Notes: generated by a model from the sequence alone, not told the origin. 64,000 nt of DNA from Pseudomonas flexibilis (GCF_000802425.1 NZ_JRUD01000015.1:54269-118268); one strand, 5' to 3'. Shown: positions 9,332 to 20,020, counted from the first letter of the stretch. Translations and numbers: made by a program.

Positions 9332-10846
9332 ATGCTCGAACAGTACGTCAAGAAGATCCTCACCTCGCGCGTCTACGACGTCGCCGAGGAAACCCCTCTG
9401 CAACCCGCTCGCCAGCTGTCGGAACGCCTGGGCAACCAGATTCTGCTCAAGCGCGAAGACCTGCAGCCGGTGTACTCGTTCAAGATTCGTGGCGCCTACA
9501 ACCGCATTGCGCAGCTCACCGAGGAAGAACGGGCGCGCGGCGTGGTCACCGCCTCGGCCGGCAACCATGCCCAGGGCGTGGCGCTGGCGGCGCGCCACCT
9601 GGGCATCAAGGCGACCATCGTCATGCCGCGCACCACGCCGGAGCTCAAGGTGCAGGGCGTGCGTGCGCGGGGCGGCAAGGTGGTGCTGCACGGCGACGCC
9701 TTCCCCGAGGCGCTGGCCCACTCGCTCAAGCTGGTGGAGGAAAAGGGCCTGGTCTACATCCACCCCTACGACGATCCAGAGGTGATCGCCGGCCAGGGCA
9801 CCGTGGCCATGGAGATCCTGCGCCAGCAGCAGAACCAGCTGGACGCCATCTTCGTGCCGGTGGGCGGCGGCGGGCTGATCGCCGGCATCGCGGCCTATGT
9901 GAAGTACCTGCGCCCCGAGACCAAGGTGATCGGCGTAGAGCCGGAGGACTCCAACTGCCTGCAACAGGCGATGGCGGCCGGCGAACGGGTGGTGCTGCCG
10001 CAGGTGGGCCTGTTCGCCGACGGCGTGGCGGTGTCGCAGATCGGCGATTACTGCTTCGCGGTGTGCCGGCACTTCGTCGACGAAGTGATCACCGTCAGCA
10101 CCGATGAGCTGTGCGCGGCGATCAAGGACATCTACGACGACACCCGCTCGATCACCGAACCGGCCGGCGCGCTGGGCGTGGCGGGCATCAAGAAGTACGT
10201 GGCCCGCGAAGGCGTGGCCGGGCAGGTGCTGGTGGCGGTCGATTCGGGCGCCAACATCAACTTCGACCGCCTGCGCCATGTGGCCGAACGGGCCGAGCTG
10301 GGCGAGAAGCGCGAGGCGATCATCGCGGTGACCATTCCCGAGCAGCCAGGCAGCTTCAAGCAGTTCTGCCAGGCGATCGGCAAGCGGCAGATCACCGAGT
10401 TCAACTACCGCTACAACAGTTCCAGCGAGGCGCACATCTTCGTCGGCGTGCAGACCCACCCCGAGCACGACCCGCGCGAGGCGCTGGTGGACGGCCTGCG
10501 CGAGAAAGGTTTCCCGGTGCTGGACCTGACCGACGACGAACTGGCCAAGCTGCACGTGCGGCACATGGTCGGCGGGCGCGCCAACGGCGTGCGCGGCGAG
10601 CGGGTGCTGCGCTTCGAATTCCCCGAGCGCCCGGGCGCGCTGTTCAACTTCCTCAACAAGCTGGGCGGGCGCTGGAACATCAGCATGTTCCACTACCGCA
10701 ACCACGGCGCCGCCGACGGCCGCGTGCTGGCCGGGCTGCAGGTGCCGGAAGAGGAGCTGCACCTGTTGCCGGCGGCGTTGGATGCCATCGGCTACCCCTA
10801 CTGGGACGAAAGCGACAACCCGGCCTACCAGCTGTTCCTCGGCTGA
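9332..10846 (+). CDS. ilvA: Threonine deaminase, biosynthetic (IlvA)
   Basis: IlvA converts threonine to 2-oxobutanoate and ammonia, the first step of isoleucine synthesis. The protein has 504 residues. The N-terminal PLP domain has the Schiff-base Lys at residue 51 (SFKIRGAYN), the Ser/Gly phosphate loop (VPVGGGGLI) and [10 protein letters not shown]. Two ACT-like regulatory domains occupy about residues 325-500, the part that in relatives mediates isoleucine inhibition and valine activation. Start is ATG 9332 ([10 protein letters not shown]). The full regulatory region marks it as the biosynthetic, not the catabolic, enzyme. Confidence 0.97.
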   Translation: MLEQYVKKILTSRVYDVAEETPLQPARQLSERLGNQILLKREDLQPVYSFKIRGAYNRIAQLTEEERARGVVTASAGNHAQGVALAARHLGIKATIVMPRTTPELKVQGVRARGGKVVLHGDAFPEALAHSLKLVEEKGLVYIHPYDDPEVIAGQGTVAMEILRQQQNQLDAIFVPVGGGGLIAGIAAYVKYLRPETKVIGVEPEDSNCLQQAMAAGERVVLPQVGLFADGVAVSQIGDYCFAVCRHFVDEVITVSTDELCAAIKDIYDDTRSITEPAGALGVAGIKKYVAREGVAGQVLVAVDSGANINFDRLRHVAERAELGEKREAIIAVTIPEQPGSFKQFCQAIGKRQITEFNYRYNSSSEAHIFVGVQTHPEHDPREALVDGLREKGFPVLDLTDDELAKLHVRHMVGGRANGVRGERVLRFEFPERPGALFNFLNKLGGRWNISMFHYRNHGAADGRVLAGLQVPEEELHLLPAALDAIGYPYWDESDNPAYQLFLG

Positions 10847-10964
10847 GGCCGCCGGCATGGCCGGCTGCGTGCCGGCCTGCACTGCCCTTGCCGCGCCAAG
10901 GGTGAATTGCGGCGCGCCACACAGTAGACTGTGCCGCTTCCCTTCCTGCACACGAGCCGGGTCG

Positions 10965-12104
10965 ATGTCGTCTGTCTTTCCCGAAGATTCCGTGGGTCTG
11001 GTCGAGCCCCGTATTGCACATTTCGCCGAGCCGCTGGCCCTGGCCTGTGGACGCGAACTGGCCGACTACCAGCTGATCTACGAAACCTATGGCACGCTCA
11101 ACGCCGCGCACAGCAATGCGGTGCTGATCTGCCACGCCCTGTCCGGCCATCACCATGCCGCCGGCTACCACAGCCCCGAAGACCGCAAGCCAGGCTGGTG
11201 GGACAGCTGCATCGGGCCGGGCAAGCCCATCGACACCAACCGCTTCTTCGTGGTGGCGCTCAACAACCTGGGCGGCTGCAACGGCTCCACCGGCCCGGCC
11301 AGCCTCAATCCGGCTACCGGCAAGCCCTACGGCGCCGATTTCCCGGTGGTCACCGTAGAGGACTGGGTGAACAGCCAGGCACGCCTGGCCGATCGGCTCG
11401 GCATCGAACAGTGGGCGGCGGTGGTCGGCGGCAGCCTCGGCGGCATGCAGGCGCTGCAATGGACCATGAGCTATCCCGAGCGCGTGCGCCACTGCCTGTG
11501 CATCGCTTCGGCGCCGCGCCTGTCGGCCGAGAACATCGCCTTCAACGAGGTGGCGCGTCAGTCGATCCTCACCGACCCGGATTTCCACGGCGGCCACTTC
11601 TACGAGCACGACGTGCTGCCCCGCCGCGGCCTGCGCCTGGCGCGCATGGTCGGCCACATCACCTACCTGTCCGATGACGCGATGGGTGCCAAGTTCGGCC
11701 GCGAGCTGAAGACCGATCGCCTCAACTACGACTTCCACAGTGTGGAATTCCAAGTGGAAAGCTACCTGCGCTATCAGGGCGACGAGTTCTCCACCCGCTT
11801 CGACGCCAACACCTACCTGCTGATGACCAAGGCGCTGGACTACTTCGACCCGGCGGCCGCGCATGGCGGCGACCTGGCCAGGGCGCTGGCGGTGGCCAAG
11901 GCGGACTTCTGCCTGATGTCCTTCACCACCGACTGGCGCTTCTCCCCGGCCCGTTCGCGGGAGCTGGTGGACGCCCTGCTGGCGGCGCGCAAGAACGTCA
12001 GCTACGTGGAGATCGACGCGCCCCAGGGCCACGACTCCTTCCTGTTGCCGGTGCCGCGCTATCAGCAGGTGTTCAGCAGCTACATGAACCGCATTGCCAT
12101 CTGA
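10965..12104 (+). CDS. metX: Homoserine O-acyltransferase MetX (probably succinyltransferase)
   Basis: MetX acylates homoserine, the entry step of methionine synthesis. The 379-residue alpha/beta hydrolase has the nucleophile Ser157 in GGSLGGM, the oxyanion-side segment ALSGHHHA and the catalytic His in [10 protein letters not shown] near the C terminus. Pseudomonas MetX enzymes are reported to use succinyl-CoA (MetXS) despite the MetX fold; I infer the same here. ATG 10965 gives the family length; the frame is open further upstream but the extra residues look unlike coding sequence. metW follows after 10 bp. Confidence 0.96.
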   Translation: MSSVFPEDSVGLVEPRIAHFAEPLALACGRELADYQLIYETYGTLNAAHSNAVLICHALSGHHHAAGYHSPEDRKPGWWDSCIGPGKPIDTNRFFVVALNNLGGCNGSTGPASLNPATGKPYGADFPVVTVEDWVNSQARLADRLGIEQWAAVVGGSLGGMQALQWTMSYPERVRHCLCIASAPRLSAENIAFNEVARQSILTDPDFHGGHFYEHDVLPRRGLRLARMVGHITYLSDDAMGAKFGRELKTDRLNYDFHSVEFQVESYLRYQGDEFSTRFDANTYLLMTKALDYFDPAAAHGGDLARALAVAKADFCLMSFTTDWRFSPARSRELVDALLAARKNVSYVEIDAPQGHDSFLLPVPRYQQVFSSYMNRIAI

Positions 12105-12114
12105 GGAAGTCCCC

Positions 12115-12735
12115 ATGCGCGCCGATCTGGACATCATCCAGGAGTGGATTCCCGCCGGCAGCCGGGTGCTCGACCTCGGCTGCGGCACCGGAGAACTGCT
12201 GGCCTGGCTGCGTGACCACAAGCAGGTCACCGGCTACGGCCTGGAGATCGACCCGGACAACATCGCCCGCTGCGTCGAGCGTGGCGTCAATGTCATCGAA
12301 CAGGACCTGGACAAGGGCCTGGGCAACTTCGCCACAGGCAGCTTCGATGTGGTGGTGATGACCCAGGCGCTGCAGGCCGTGCACTACCCGGACCGCATCC
12401 TCGACGAGATGCTGCGGGTGGGGAAGACCTGCATCGTCACCTTCCCCAACTTCGGCCACTGGCGCTGCCGCTGGTACCTCACCACCAAGGGCCGCATGCC
12501 GGTGTCCGAGTTCCTGCCGTACACCTGGTACAACACACCGAATATCCACTTCTGCACCTTCGAGGATTTCGAGCAGCTGTGCCGCGAGCGCCAGGCGCGG
12601 GTGCTCGAGCGCCTGGCTGTGGATCGCCAGCACCGCCACGATTGGGGCAGCCGCCTGTGGCCTAATCTGTTGGGTGAGATCGGCATCTACCGGCTCAGCA
12701 GCCCCGGCCTGCAGGATCACCCGGTCGCCCCCTGA
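12115..12735 (+). CDS. metW: Methionine biosynthesis protein MetW
   Basis: A 206-residue SAM-methyltransferase-fold protein that accompanies MetX in many proteobacteria and supports homoserine acylation. The SAM motif I is VLDLGCGTGELL near residue 16. The partner role is known from genetics; the exact reaction is not settled. The start is ATG 12115, with GAGGA 8 bp upstream overlapping the metX stop, so translation is closely coupled to metX. Confidence 0.96.
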   Translation: MRADLDIIQEWIPAGSRVLDLGCGTGELLAWLRDHKQVTGYGLEIDPDNIARCVERGVNVIEQDLDKGLGNFATGSFDVVVMTQALQAVHYPDRILDEMLRVGKTCIVTFPNFGHWRCRWYLTTKGRMPVSEFLPYTWYNTPNIHFCTFEDFEQLCRERQARVLERLAVDRQHRHDWGSRLWPNLLGEIGIYRLSSPGLQDHPVAP

Positions 12736-12761
12736 CCCCACGTTTCCGAGGAGACCTCACC

Positions 12762-13178
12762 ATGCGCCGTCTATTCCTGTTGTTCTTCAGCCTCTGCCTG
12801 GCGCTGCCGGCCCTGGCCGAACGCAAGTACAGCTTCGATGACCTGGACGTACATTACAGCGCGTTCAACTCCAGCTTCCTGCAGCCGGAAATCGCCGCCG
12901 CCGCCGGGCTGACCCGTGCCGGCAACCAGGGCGTGCTGAACATCGCCGTGCTCAAGGCCGGCAAGCCGATCACCGCCACCGTCAGCGGTCAGGTGCGCAA
13001 CCTGATGGGCCAGATCACCAACCTCAGTTTCCGTCAGGTGCGCGAGGGCGAGGCGGTCTACTACCTGGCGCAATTCCCCATCGGCGAGGAAACCCTCAGC
13101 TTCACGGTCAACGTGCAGAGCGCCGGCGGGCCGCGCAACAGTTTCTCCTTCAACCAGGAATTCTTCCCCGATCGATGA
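12762..13178 (+). CDS. DUF4426 periplasmic protein
   Basis: This 138-residue protein has a classic signal peptide ([19 protein letters not shown], cut before E20), so the mature form of about 119 residues should be periplasmic. The rest matches DUF4426, a beta-rich family of unknown function found in this position between metW and rdgB in Pseudomonas. GAGGAG precedes the ATG. Its stop overlaps the rdgB start by 4 bp (ATGA). Confidence 0.9.
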   Translation: MRRLFLLFFSLCLALPALAERKYSFDDLDVHYSAFNSSFLQPEIAAAAGLTRAGNQGVLNIAVLKAGKPITATVSGQVRNLMGQITNLSFRQVREGEAVYYLAQFPIGEETLSFTVNVQSAGGPRNSFSFNQEFFPDR

Positions 13179-13768
13179 GCCTCTTCAGCGAACTGGTGCT
13201 GGCCAGCCACAACGCCGGCAAACTCAAGGAACTGCAAGCCATGCTGGGCGCGCAGGTGCGGGTACGCTCGATCGGTGAGTTCTCCACGGTCGAGCCGGAG
13301 GAAACCGGCCTGTCGTTCGTCGAGAACGCCATCCTCAAGGCGCGCCATGCGGCGCGCATCAGCGGCCTGCCGGCGCTGGCCGACGACTCCGGCCTGGCGG
13401 TGGACGCCCTGGGCGGCGCGCCCGGCATCTACTCGGCGCGCTACGCCGGCGGCGCGGGCGACGCGGCCAACAACGCCAAGCTGCTCGAGGTCCTGCGCGA
13501 CGTGCCGGACGAGCAGCGCACCGCCCAGTTCGTCTGTGCCCTGGCGCTGGTGCGGCATGCCGACGATCCGTTGCCAATCCTCTGCGAAGGTCTGTGGCAC
13601 GGCAGCATCCTGCACGCGGCCCGTGGCGAGCACGGCTTCGGCTACGACCCGCTGTTCTGGGTGCCGGAGCGCGAATGCTCCAGCGCCGAGCTGCCGCCCG
13701 CGGAAAAGAACCAGCTCAGCCACCGGGCCCGCGCCATGGCGCAGCTGCGCGCGCGCCTGGGCCTATGA
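13175..13768 (+). CDS. rdgB: XTP/dITP pyrophosphatase RdgB
   Basis: RdgB hydrolyses non-canonical purine nucleoside triphosphates (dITP, XTP) to monophosphates and so protects DNA. The 197 residues carry the N-terminal nucleotide-binding segment [12 protein letters not shown], the catalytic [13 protein letters not shown] region around residue 70, and the FGYDPLFW motif near residue 155. The start overlaps the previous stop and its own stop overlaps hemW, both as ATGA, indicating translational coupling. Confidence 0.97.
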   Translation: MSLFSELVLASHNAGKLKELQAMLGAQVRVRSIGEFSTVEPEETGLSFVENAILKARHAARISGLPALADDSGLAVDALGGAPGIYSARYAGGAGDAANNAKLLEVLRDVPDEQRTAQFVCALALVRHADDPLPILCEGLWHGSILHAARGEHGFGYDPLFWVPERECSSAELPPAEKNQLSHRARAMAQLRARLGL

Positions 13769-14931
13769 GCGGCGCTGCGGACCACGCCAGCGGTTTCCGG
13801 CTGCCGCCGCTGGCGGCCTATGTGCACATCCCCTGGTGCGTGCGCAAATGCCCCTACTGCGACTTCAACTCCCACGCCGCCGGTCCGCAACTGCCGGAGC
13901 GTGAATACGTGGACGCCGTGCTGGCCGAGCTTGGCCAGCGCCTGGACCAGGTCCATGGCCGCAAGCTGGTCTCGGTGTTCTTCGGCGGCGGCACGCCCAG
14001 CCTGTTCTCACCCCAGGCGCTGGAACGCATCCTCGCCGGCCTGGAACGGCGCGTGGGCTTCACGCCAGACATCGAGATCACCCTGGAAGCCAACCCGGGT
14101 ACCTTCGAGCAGGAAAAATTCCGCGACTACCGCAGCCTGGGCATCAACCGGCTGTCCATCGGCGTGCAGAGCTTCCAGGCCGACAAGCTCAAGGCGCTGG
14201 GACGCATCCATGATGGCGACGAAGCCATTCGCGCCGCCGACATGGCGCGGGCGGCCGGCTTCGACAACTTCAACCTCGACCTCATGCACGGCCTGCCGGA
14301 GCAGAGCCTCGACGATGCCCTGCAAGACCTGCGCACCGCCATCGCCCAGCAGCCGACGCACCTTTCCTGGTACCAACTGACCCTGGAGCCGAACACGGTG
14401 TTCTGGAGCCAGCCGCCACAGCTGCCCGAGGACGACATCCTCTGGGACATCCAGGAGGCCGGCCAGGCACTGCTCGTCGAGCATGGCTATGCCCAGTACG
14501 AGACGTCCGCCTATGCGCAGCCCGGCCGTCAGGCACGCCACAATCTCAACTACTGGACCTTCGGCGACTTCCTCGGCCTGGGCGCCGGTGCCCACGGCAA
14601 GCTCAGCGGGACCGACGAGGTCATCCACCGCACCTGGAACACCCGCCTGCCCAAGGACTATCTGGACCCGGACAAGGCCTTCGAGGCCGGTCGCCGCGTC
14701 CTGGCGCCGGACGAACTGCCGTTCGAGTTCCTGATGAACGCCCTGCGCCTGACCCAGGGCGTGCCAGCGACGCTGTTCACCGAACGCACCGGCCTCGACC
14801 TCCGGGAGCTGAACGAAGCCCGCCGCGAAGCCGAGCGCCGCGGCCTGCTCAGCCCCGACGCCCAGCGCCTGGTGGCCACGGCACAGGGCCAACTGTTCCT
14901 CAACGACCTGCTTCAGCTGTTCCTGCCGTAG
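13765..14931 (+). CDS. hemW: Heme chaperone HemW (radical SAM, HemN-like)
   Basis: A 388-residue radical SAM protein. The iron-sulfur motif CVRKCPYC (CxxxCxxC) starts near residue 23, after the family signature YVHIPWC, and the SAM-binding [10 protein letters not shown] is near residue 73. HemW binds heme and is thought to deliver it to respiratory enzymes; unlike true HemN it lacks the longer N-terminal segment, and the length fits HemW. ATG 13765 overlaps the rdgB stop. The longer open frame to 13594 only shadows rdgB. Confidence 0.96.
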   Translation: MSGAADHASGFRLPPLAAYVHIPWCVRKCPYCDFNSHAAGPQLPEREYVDAVLAELGQRLDQVHGRKLVSVFFGGGTPSLFSPQALERILAGLERRVGFTPDIEITLEANPGTFEQEKFRDYRSLGINRLSIGVQSFQADKLKALGRIHDGDEAIRAADMARAAGFDNFNLDLMHGLPEQSLDDALQDLRTAIAQQPTHLSWYQLTLEPNTVFWSQPPQLPEDDILWDIQEAGQALLVEHGYAQYETSAYAQPGRQARHNLNYWTFGDFLGLGAGAHGKLSGTDEVIHRTWNTRLPKDYLDPDKAFEAGRRVLAPDELPFEFLMNALRLTQGVPATLFTERTGLDLRELNEARREAERRGLLSPDAQRLVATAQGQLFLNDLLQLFLP

Positions 14932-14957
14932 CAGCCACTTCGCTAGCGCACCAAACC

Positions 14958-15024
14958 TGTAGGAGCGACATCAGTCGCGAGCTTTGGGATGCGCGCGCGA
15001 AAAAGCATCGCGGCTGAAGCCGCG
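14958..15024. repeat. REP-like repeat with adjacent hairpin
   Basis: TGTAGGAGCGACATCAGTCG...CGAG at 14958-14981 is a REP-like palindrome. A second perfect stem, CGCGGC-TGAA-GCCGCG, follows at 15009-15024. The first motif recurs inverted at 34855-34878. It sits between hemW and the DUF3392 gene and may also act as an mRNA end. Confidence 0.65.
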
Positions 15025-15116
15025 CCTAGAAAAGCGGGGCTCGAGACCGCTTGGCTTTCGGAGTGCGTTCCAGAGCGGTTATAAAGGCGCCTTCGTCATT
15101 CACGGAGCGGTAACCG

Positions 15117-15440
15117 ATGGACATGTTTCTGGACCTGATCATCAGCCTGTCGCGCTGGTGTCGCGGCCACTTGAGCGAGATCGCCCTGGCCCTGCTGGCC
15201 ACGTTGCTGGTGCTGTTCGGCCCGCACCTCAACGCCTGGCTGCAGCGCACCATCGGCGGGCTCAACTTCGTATTGCGCACACTGCTGTTCGTGGTGTTCT
15301 GCGCCTTGGTCTACGGTTTCGGCCTGGTCTTCACCAGCCCCTGGCTGGCCCAGGGCCTGGCCTACTTCAACAACTACACGCTGGCGCCGGTGGTGCTGGT
15401 GGCCTTCCTGCTGCTGGGCGTGGCGGCGGACCGGCGCTGA
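15117..15440 (+). CDS. DUF3392 membrane protein
   Basis: This 107-residue inner-membrane protein has three hydrophobic segments at about residues 20-37, 50-70 and 83-103. The sequence style (WCRGHLSEIALALLATLLVL) fits DUF3392, a gammaproteobacterial family of unknown function. GGAG lies upstream of the ATG. It is followed by a terminator and converges on the DUF1329 gene. Confidence 0.85.
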   Translation: MDMFLDLIISLSRWCRGHLSEIALALLATLLVLFGPHLNAWLQRTIGGLNFVLRTLLFVVFCALVYGFGLVFTSPWLAQGLAYFNNYTLAPVVLVAFLLLGVAADRR

Positions 15441-15446
15441 AACGAA

Positions 15447-15476
15447 AACGGCGCACCGAAGTGCGCCGTTCCTTTT
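15447..15476. terminator. Terminator between DUF3392 and DUF1329 genes
   Basis: A perfect 10-bp stem AACGGCGCAC / GTGCGCCGTT with a CGAA tetraloop, followed by CCTTTT on the plus strand and GTTTTCG on the minus strand. Confidence 0.85.
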
Positions 15477-15488
15477 GCCCGCCGGGGG

Positions 15489-16829
15489 TCAGTTACCCAG
15501 GCGCAGGGCCTGAGCCGAGAAGTCGCGCGGCGTCAGGCGCACGCCGAAATCGTAGGGCGGCTCGTTGTTGTCCAGCCCGTCGACGAAGTAGCGGCCACCC
15601 TTGAAGTCGTACACGGTCTCCAGTGTGCTCAGGAACACCGGGACTTCGTAATAGTTGATCGGATGGGCTTCCTGCAGGCCGATCAGCTCGCCGGACTCGT
15701 CGTACAGGTCCACCGCCAGGATCTGCCAGCTGTCCTCGTCGATGTAGAAGCGCCGCTTGGCATAGGGGTGCTTGAAGCCGATACGCAGGTCGGCCTCGAC
15801 CACCCAGACACGGTGCAGCTCATAGCGCAGCAGCGCGGAGTTGACCGTCTTGGCGCCGAGGATCTCATCGTAGGGAATGCGCTGCTGGTGCACCTTGTAG
15901 CTGTTGTACGGCACGATCATCTCGCGCTTGCCCAGCAGCTTCCACTCGTAGCGGTCCGGCGCGCCGTTGTAGGCGTCCACCATGTCGGCGGTGGCCATGC
16001 CGTTGGTGTCCGGCTGCAGCGAGTCGTAGGCCAGCGACGGCAGGCGGCGCACGCGGCGCTCGCCGCGGTTGAAGCGCCAGGCCTTGCGGAGCGCCAGCAC
16101 CTGGTCGAGGGTTTCCTGCACCACCAGCGCCGAGCCGGCCAGCTTGGCCGGCGCGGTGATCTTGTACTTGTAGTGGAACAGGGTGTTGTCCAGCTCGCCG
16201 GGGGTCATGCCTTCGCGGTTGTAGACGAAGTAGATTTCCCGGTCGAGCTTGAGCAGGTTGTAGCTGCCGTTGCTCAACACCGCCGCCTGGTTGGTCAGCA
16301 TGCGCAGCTGCTCGCCCCGGTAGCGGGTGATGTGGTTCCAGATGGCCTCAAGGCCATTCTGCGGCAGCGGGAAGGGCACGCCGGCGGCGGCGCCCTGGAT
16401 GCCGTTACCGCCGGAGATCAGCTGCGCCTGGGTGGCGTTCTGGCGGGTGGCGGAGTACAGGCGCTCCGGCAGCGCGGCGCTCCGGCGGGTCGGGTAGACG
16501 CGCACGGCGTAGTCCGGGTAGAGGGTCAGCAAACGCTGCATCCCTTCCGGCAACCGGTCGCGGTGGTTGTTGAGGGTGTGCTTGTCGATGATCAGCAGCG
16601 GCTGGTCGCCCGCGTAGGGATCCGGATGGTGGCTGCCCGGCTGGTAGCCCGCCGGCGGCTGGGTGATGCCGCCAGTCCAGGCCGGAATGGTGCCTTCGGG
16701 GTTGCCGGCGCGTTCGGCACCCAGCGGTGTCAACTCCCGACCCAGACGCTCGGCCTGGGCCGGCGACACGGCGGCTTGCGCCTGCAGCACGCAGCCGGCC
16801 AGTAACAGCATGGCAATAGGTTTCAACAC
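15489..16829 (-). CDS. DUF1329 family secreted protein
   Basis: A 446-residue exported protein. A short signal peptide (about residues 1-19, ending LQAQA) precedes the mature domain, which begins VSPAQAERLGRELTPLGAER and GTIPAWTGG, typical of DUF1329. The family has an outer-membrane lipoprotein-sorting-like beta fold and is often linked to RND-type or lipid export, but no partner is adjacent here. There is a Cys in the signal peptide (LLAGC) that could be read as a lipobox; if so the protein would be a lipoprotein cut after residue 12. Start is GTG 16829 with AGGGAG 7 bp upstream. Confidence 0.88.
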   Translation of the reverse strand: MLKPIAMLLLAGCVLQAQAAVSPAQAERLGRELTPLGAERAGNPEGTIPAWTGGITQPPAGYQPGSHHPDPYAGDQPLLIIDKHTLNNHRDRLPEGMQRLLTLYPDYAVRVYPTRRSAALPERLYSATRQNATQAQLISGGNGIQGAAAGVPFPLPQNGLEAIWNHITRYRGEQLRMLTNQAAVLSNGSYNLLKLDREIYFVYNREGMTPGELDNTLFHYKYKITAPAKLAGSALVVQETLDQVLALRKAWRFNRGERRVRRLPSLAYDSLQPDTNGMATADMVDAYNGAPDRYEWKLLGKREMIVPYNSYKVHQQRIPYDEILGAKTVNSALLRYELHRVWVVEADLRIGFKHPYAKRRFYIDEDSWQILAVDLYDESGELIGLQEAHPINYYEVPVFLSTLETVYDFKGGRYFVDGLDNNEPPYDFGVRLTPRDFSAQALRLGN

Positions 16830-16904
16830 AGTTCGCTCCCTGGCACATGGCGTGCCGTCCTGCGGGACGGCCAGGCGTGCCGTCGTCCATTGTTTGTCTG
16901 TGAG

Positions 16905-16933
16905 GAAAAATCAGCGCGCCGGTGCTTCCGGCG
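16905..16933 (-). terminator. Probable terminator after trmB
   Basis: On the minus strand, the stem CGCCGG / CCGGCG with an AAGCA loop is followed by CGCTGATTTTT, 34 bp past the trmB stop. Confidence 0.5.
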
Positions 16934-16966
16934 TTGTTGTTGTTTTCCGTCCTGCTGGAGGCCGTC

Positions 16967-17671
16967 TCAGGCGGTTCGCTGGAACTTCAGGTCCCAGACG
17001 CCATGGCCGAGGCGTTCGCCGCGCCGTTCGAACTTGGTCACCGGGCGCTCCTCCGGGCGTGGCACATAGCCAGCGTCGCCGGCGAGGTTGGCATATCCGG
17101 GGGCGGCGCTCAAGATATCGAGCATGTGTTCCGCATAGGGTTGCCAATCAGTCGCCATATGCAGCACACCGCCGACCTTGAGCTTCTGGCGAACCAGTTC
17201 GGCGAAGGCCGGCTGCACGATGCGCCGCTTGTTGTGTCGCGCCTTGTGCCAGGGATCGGGGAAGAACAGCAGCACGCGGTCCAGGCTGGCGTCGGGAATG
17301 CAGGTGCGCAGCACTTCCAGCGCGTCGCAGCTGTACACGCGCACGTTGGTGAGGTTCTGCAGCAGCAGGCCGTTGAGCAGCGCGCCGACGCCGGGCCTGT
17401 GCACCTCGACGCCGATGAAGTCCTGCTCGGGGGCGGCGGCGGCCATCTCCAGCGTGGCCTGGCCCATGCCGAAACCGATCTCGAAGGTACGCGGCGCCTG
17501 GCGGCCGAACAACTGGTTGAGATCGAGCAGGCCGCCCTCGAGTTCCAGGCCGAATTTCGGCCAGCCCAGTTCCAGGCCGCGCTGCTGGCCGGTGGTCATG
17601 CGTCCGGCGCGCATCACGAAGCTCTTGATGGTGCGGCGGTGCTCGGGCGGGAGATCGGCGGTGTCAGTCAT
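16967..17671 (-). CDS. trmB: tRNA (guanine-N7-)-methyltransferase TrmB
   Basis: TrmB makes m7G46 in tRNA variable loops using SAM. The 234 residues contain the SAM site [15 protein letters not shown] around residue 64, the catalytic [16 protein letters not shown] loop near residue 137 and the C-terminal [17 protein letters not shown] motif typical of the family. ATG 17671 starts [11 protein letters not shown]. It lies downstream of thiG with a terminator in between, so it is probably transcribed separately. Confidence 0.97.
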   Translation of the reverse strand: MTDTADLPPEHRRTIKSFVMRAGRMTTGQQRGLELGWPKFGLELEGGLLDLNQLFGRQAPRTFEIGFGMGQATLEMAAAAPEQDFIGVEVHRPGVGALLNGLLLQNLTNVRVYSCDALEVLRTCIPDASLDRVLLFFPDPWHKARHNKRRIVQPAFAELVRQKLKVGGVLHMATDWQPYAEHMLDILSAAPGYANLAGDAGYVPRPEERPVTKFERRGERLGHGVWDLKFQRTA

Positions 17672-17687
17672 GGTGTTTCCGGCAGAG

Positions 17688-17719
17688 AAAAAAAGCGGGC
17701 CCGGGGCTCATCCCCGGGC
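17688..17719 (-). terminator. Intrinsic terminator after thiG
   Basis: On the minus strand, an 8-bp perfect stem GCCCGGGG / CCCCGGGC with a 5-nt loop is followed by CCGC and a run of seven T. It separates thiG from trmB. Confidence 0.9.
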
Positions 17720-17727
17720 GGGACGGA

Positions 17728-18522
17728 TCAGCGAACCAGGCCTTCCAGGGGTGAGGAGGCGCTGGCGTAGAGTTTCTTCGGCATACGCCCGGCCAGGTAG
17801 GCGAGACGGCCGGCTTCCACGGCGTGCTTCATGGCCTGGGCCATCAGCACCGGGTGCTGGGCGTGGGCGATGGCGCTGTTGAGCAGCACGGCGGCGCAAC
17901 CGAGTTCCATGGCGATGGTGGCGTCCGAGGCGGTGCCGACACCGGCGTCCACCAGCACGGGAACCGGCGACTCCTCCAGGATGATGCGCAGGTTGTACGG
18001 GTTGCAGATACCCAGGCCACTGCCGATCAGGCCGGCCAGCGGCATCACCGCGATGCAGCCGATCTCGGCCAGCCGACGGGCGACGATGGGGTCGTCGCTG
18101 GTGTAGACCATCACATCGAAGCCTTCCTTGACCAGCGTTTCGGCGGCGGCCAGGGTTTCAACCACGTTGGGGAACAGGGTCTTCTGGTCGGCCAGCACTT
18201 CCAGCTTCACCAGGTTGTGGCCATCTAGCAGCTCGCGGGCCAGGCGGCAGGTGCGTACTGCTTCCTCGGCGGTGTAGCAGCCGGCAGTGTTGGGCAGGAT
18301 GGTGTAGCGCTCGGGGCTGATCACATCCAGCAGGTTGGGTTCGCCGGGGTTCTGGCCGATGTTGGTGCGGCGCACCGCGACGGTGACTATCTCCGCGCCG
18401 GAGGCCTCGATGGCCTGGCGGGTTTCTTCCAGATCCTTGTACTTGCCGGTGCCCACCAGCAGGCGCGACTGGTAGGTGCGCCCGGCAAGGGTGAAGGGTT
18501 GGTCATGCGCGGCGAGGGTCAT
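17728..18522 (-). CDS. thiG: Thiazole synthase ThiG
   Basis: ThiG condenses 1-deoxy-xylulose-5-P, dehydroglycine and ThiS-thiocarboxylate into the thiazole of thiamine. It is a 264-residue TIM barrel; the Schiff-base Lys is K106 in NLVKLEVL. Phosphate-binding segments [11 protein letters not shown] and [10 protein letters not shown] are visible. thiS lies 77 bp upstream on the same strand, giving a thiSG operon. No ThiF, ThiH or ThiO gene is in the window. Confidence 0.97.
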   Translation of the reverse strand: MTLAAHDQPFTLAGRTYQSRLLVGTGKYKDLEETRQAIEASGAEIVTVAVRRTNIGQNPGEPNLLDVISPERYTILPNTAGCYTAEEAVRTCRLARELLDGHNLVKLEVLADQKTLFPNVVETLAAAETLVKEGFDVMVYTSDDPIVARRLAEIGCIAVMPLAGLIGSGLGICNPYNLRIILEESPVPVLVDAGVGTASDATIAMELGCAAVLLNSAIAHAQHPVLMAQAMKHAVEAGRLAYLAGRMPKKLYASASSPLEGLVR

Positions 18523-18599
18523 CGCGGGTTCCTCCAGGGGGACAGACGCCCGCGTCGTGCGCGGACGGTGATGGGACGAGCGGCCTGGCGACGCGATCG

Positions 18600-18800
18600 C
18601 TAGCCGCCGCCAATGGCGTGGACGATTTCCAGGCGGTCGCCCTCCCGCAGGCGGGTGTCGGCGTGCAGGCTGCGCGGGACGATGTCGAGATTGAGTTCGA
18701 CGGCCACGCGGCGCTCGGTCAGGCCGAGCTCGGCCAGCAGGTCGGCGATGCTCAGGCCGTCGCGCGTATCGCGGGCTTCACCATTGAGATGGATGCGCAT
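18600..18800 (-). CDS. thiS: Sulfur carrier protein ThiS
   Basis: A 66-residue ubiquitin-like protein ending in the required Gly-Gly (HAIGGG; the last residue is the third Gly). The C-terminal glycine is adenylated and converted to a thiocarboxylate that donates sulfur to ThiG. The order thiS-thiG on one strand supports the call. Confidence 0.95.
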   Translation of the reverse strand: MRIHLNGEARDTRDGLSIADLLAELGLTERRVAVELNLDIVPRSLHADTRLREGDRLEIVHAIGGG

Positions 18801-18868
18801 GGTCGTGTGCTGTCAGCGGGCAAGGGCCGGGCATTCTAGCCCGATCCCCGGCAGCGACCAAGCCGCCA

Positions 18869-19240
18869 TCAGGCAGTGCGTCGCCAGGCGAGCAGACCCA
18901 GGCAAGCCCAGCCGATCAGGAACAGCACGCCGCCCAGCGGGGTGACCAGGCCCAGTTTCAGCCCGGCCAGGGTCATCAGGTACAGGCTGCCGGAAAAGAG
19001 CACAATACCCAGACTGAAGCACAGGCCGGTGGCGGCCAGCAGACGGCTGGTGCCGCGCGCGGCCAGCAACACCACGGCCAGCAACGCCAGGGCGTGGATC
19101 TGCTGGTAATGCACACCGGTCTGGAACACCTCCAGGTGGGCGGCGGTCAGACGCCCGCGCAGACCATGAGCGGCAAAGGCGCCCAGCGCCACGCCGGTGA
19201 AGCCGAAGAACGCCGCCAGGAACAGGTAGACGCGACCCAT
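18869..19240 (-). CDS. DUF423 inner-membrane protein
   Basis: A 123-residue protein with four hydrophobic segments. The N terminus [20 protein letters not shown] and the later segment [15 protein letters not shown] are typical of DUF423 (YgdD-like), a small membrane family of unknown function. It is divergent from mtgA with only 39 bp between the starts, so the two promoters must be compact or overlap. Confidence 0.92.
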   Translation of the reverse strand: MGRVYLFLAAFFGFTGVALGAFAAHGLRGRLTAAHLEVFQTGVHYQQIHALALLAVVLLAARGTSRLLAATGLCFSLGIVLFSGSLYLMTLAGLKLGLVTPLGGVLFLIGWACLGLLAWRRTA

Positions 19241-19279
19241 GAGCCAAACTCCTTGCCAGTCAGAGAATCAAAGGCGCCT

Positions 19280-20020
19280 ATGATGCCTCGCCGACCCTCC
19301 AATTTCCCGCGTCTCGGGCGCGCTGGCGCAGTGCGGCGCTGGCTGCGGCGCCTGTTCCTGCTGGCGCTCGGCCTGCTGGGGCTGAGCGTGGCGCTGGTGC
19401 TGGTGTTTCGCTGGGTGCCGCCGCCGGGCACGGCACTGATGGTGGAACGCAAGATCGAGGCCTGGCGCGCGGGCGACACGCTGGACCTGCAACGCCAGTG
19501 GCAACCCTGGGAGCGCCTGCCGAACAACCTGAAGATGGCGGTGATCGCCGCCGAGGACCAGCGCTTCGCCGAGCACTGGGGTTTCGACCTGCCGGCGATT
19601 CGCGACGCCCTGCAACACAACCGGCGCGGCGGCAGCCTGCGTGGCGCCAGCACCCTCAGCCAGCAGGTGGCCAAGAACCTGTTCCTGTGGTCGGGGCGCA
19701 GCTGGGTGCGCAAGGGCCTGGAGGTGTGGTTCACCCTGCTGGTGGAAACGCTCTGGCCCAAGCAGCGCATCCTCGAGGTGTACCTGAACAGCGTGGAATG
19801 GGGGAACGGTGTGTTCGGTGCCGAGGCGGCTGCCCGGCACCATTTCCGGGTGTCGGCCGCCCGGCTCAGCGATCGCCAGGCCAGCCTGCTGGCGGCCACC
19901 CTGCCCAACCCGCGGCGCTGGAGCGCCGGCCGACCCAGCGCCTACATCGACCGGCGGGCCTTCTGGATTCGCCAGCAGATGCGCCAGCTGGGCGGTGCGG
20001 ATTACCTGCTGCGCCTGTGA
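19280..20020 (+). CDS. mtgA: Monofunctional peptidoglycan glycosyltransferase MtgA
   Basis: MtgA polymerises lipid II into glycan strands at the outer face of the inner membrane. The 246-residue protein has one N-terminal TM helix (about residues 24-45) and a GT51 domain. The donor-site Glu lies in [30 protein letters not shown] and the second catalytic region [16 protein letters not shown] follow. There is no transpeptidase domain. Two adjacent ATGs (19280, 19283) are possible; AAGG precedes them. Confidence 0.96.
   Translation: MMPRRPSNFPRLGRAGAVRRWLRRLFLLALGLLGLSVALVLVFRWVPPPGTALMVERKIEAWRAGDTLDLQRQWQPWERLPNNLKMAVIAAEDQRFAEHWGFDLPAIRDALQHNRRGGSLRGASTLSQQVAKNLFLWSGRSWVRKGLEVWFTLLVETLWPKQRILEVYLNSVEWGNGVFGAEAAARHHFRVSAARLSDRQASLLAATLPNPRRWSAGRPSAYIDRRAFWIRQQMRQLGGADYLLRL

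Noticed and set aside
8639..10951. A 770-codon minus-strand frame opposite ilvA running into rpiA
   Set aside because: Shadow of ilvA, which has intact PLP and ACT domains; the antisense product has no recognisable motif.
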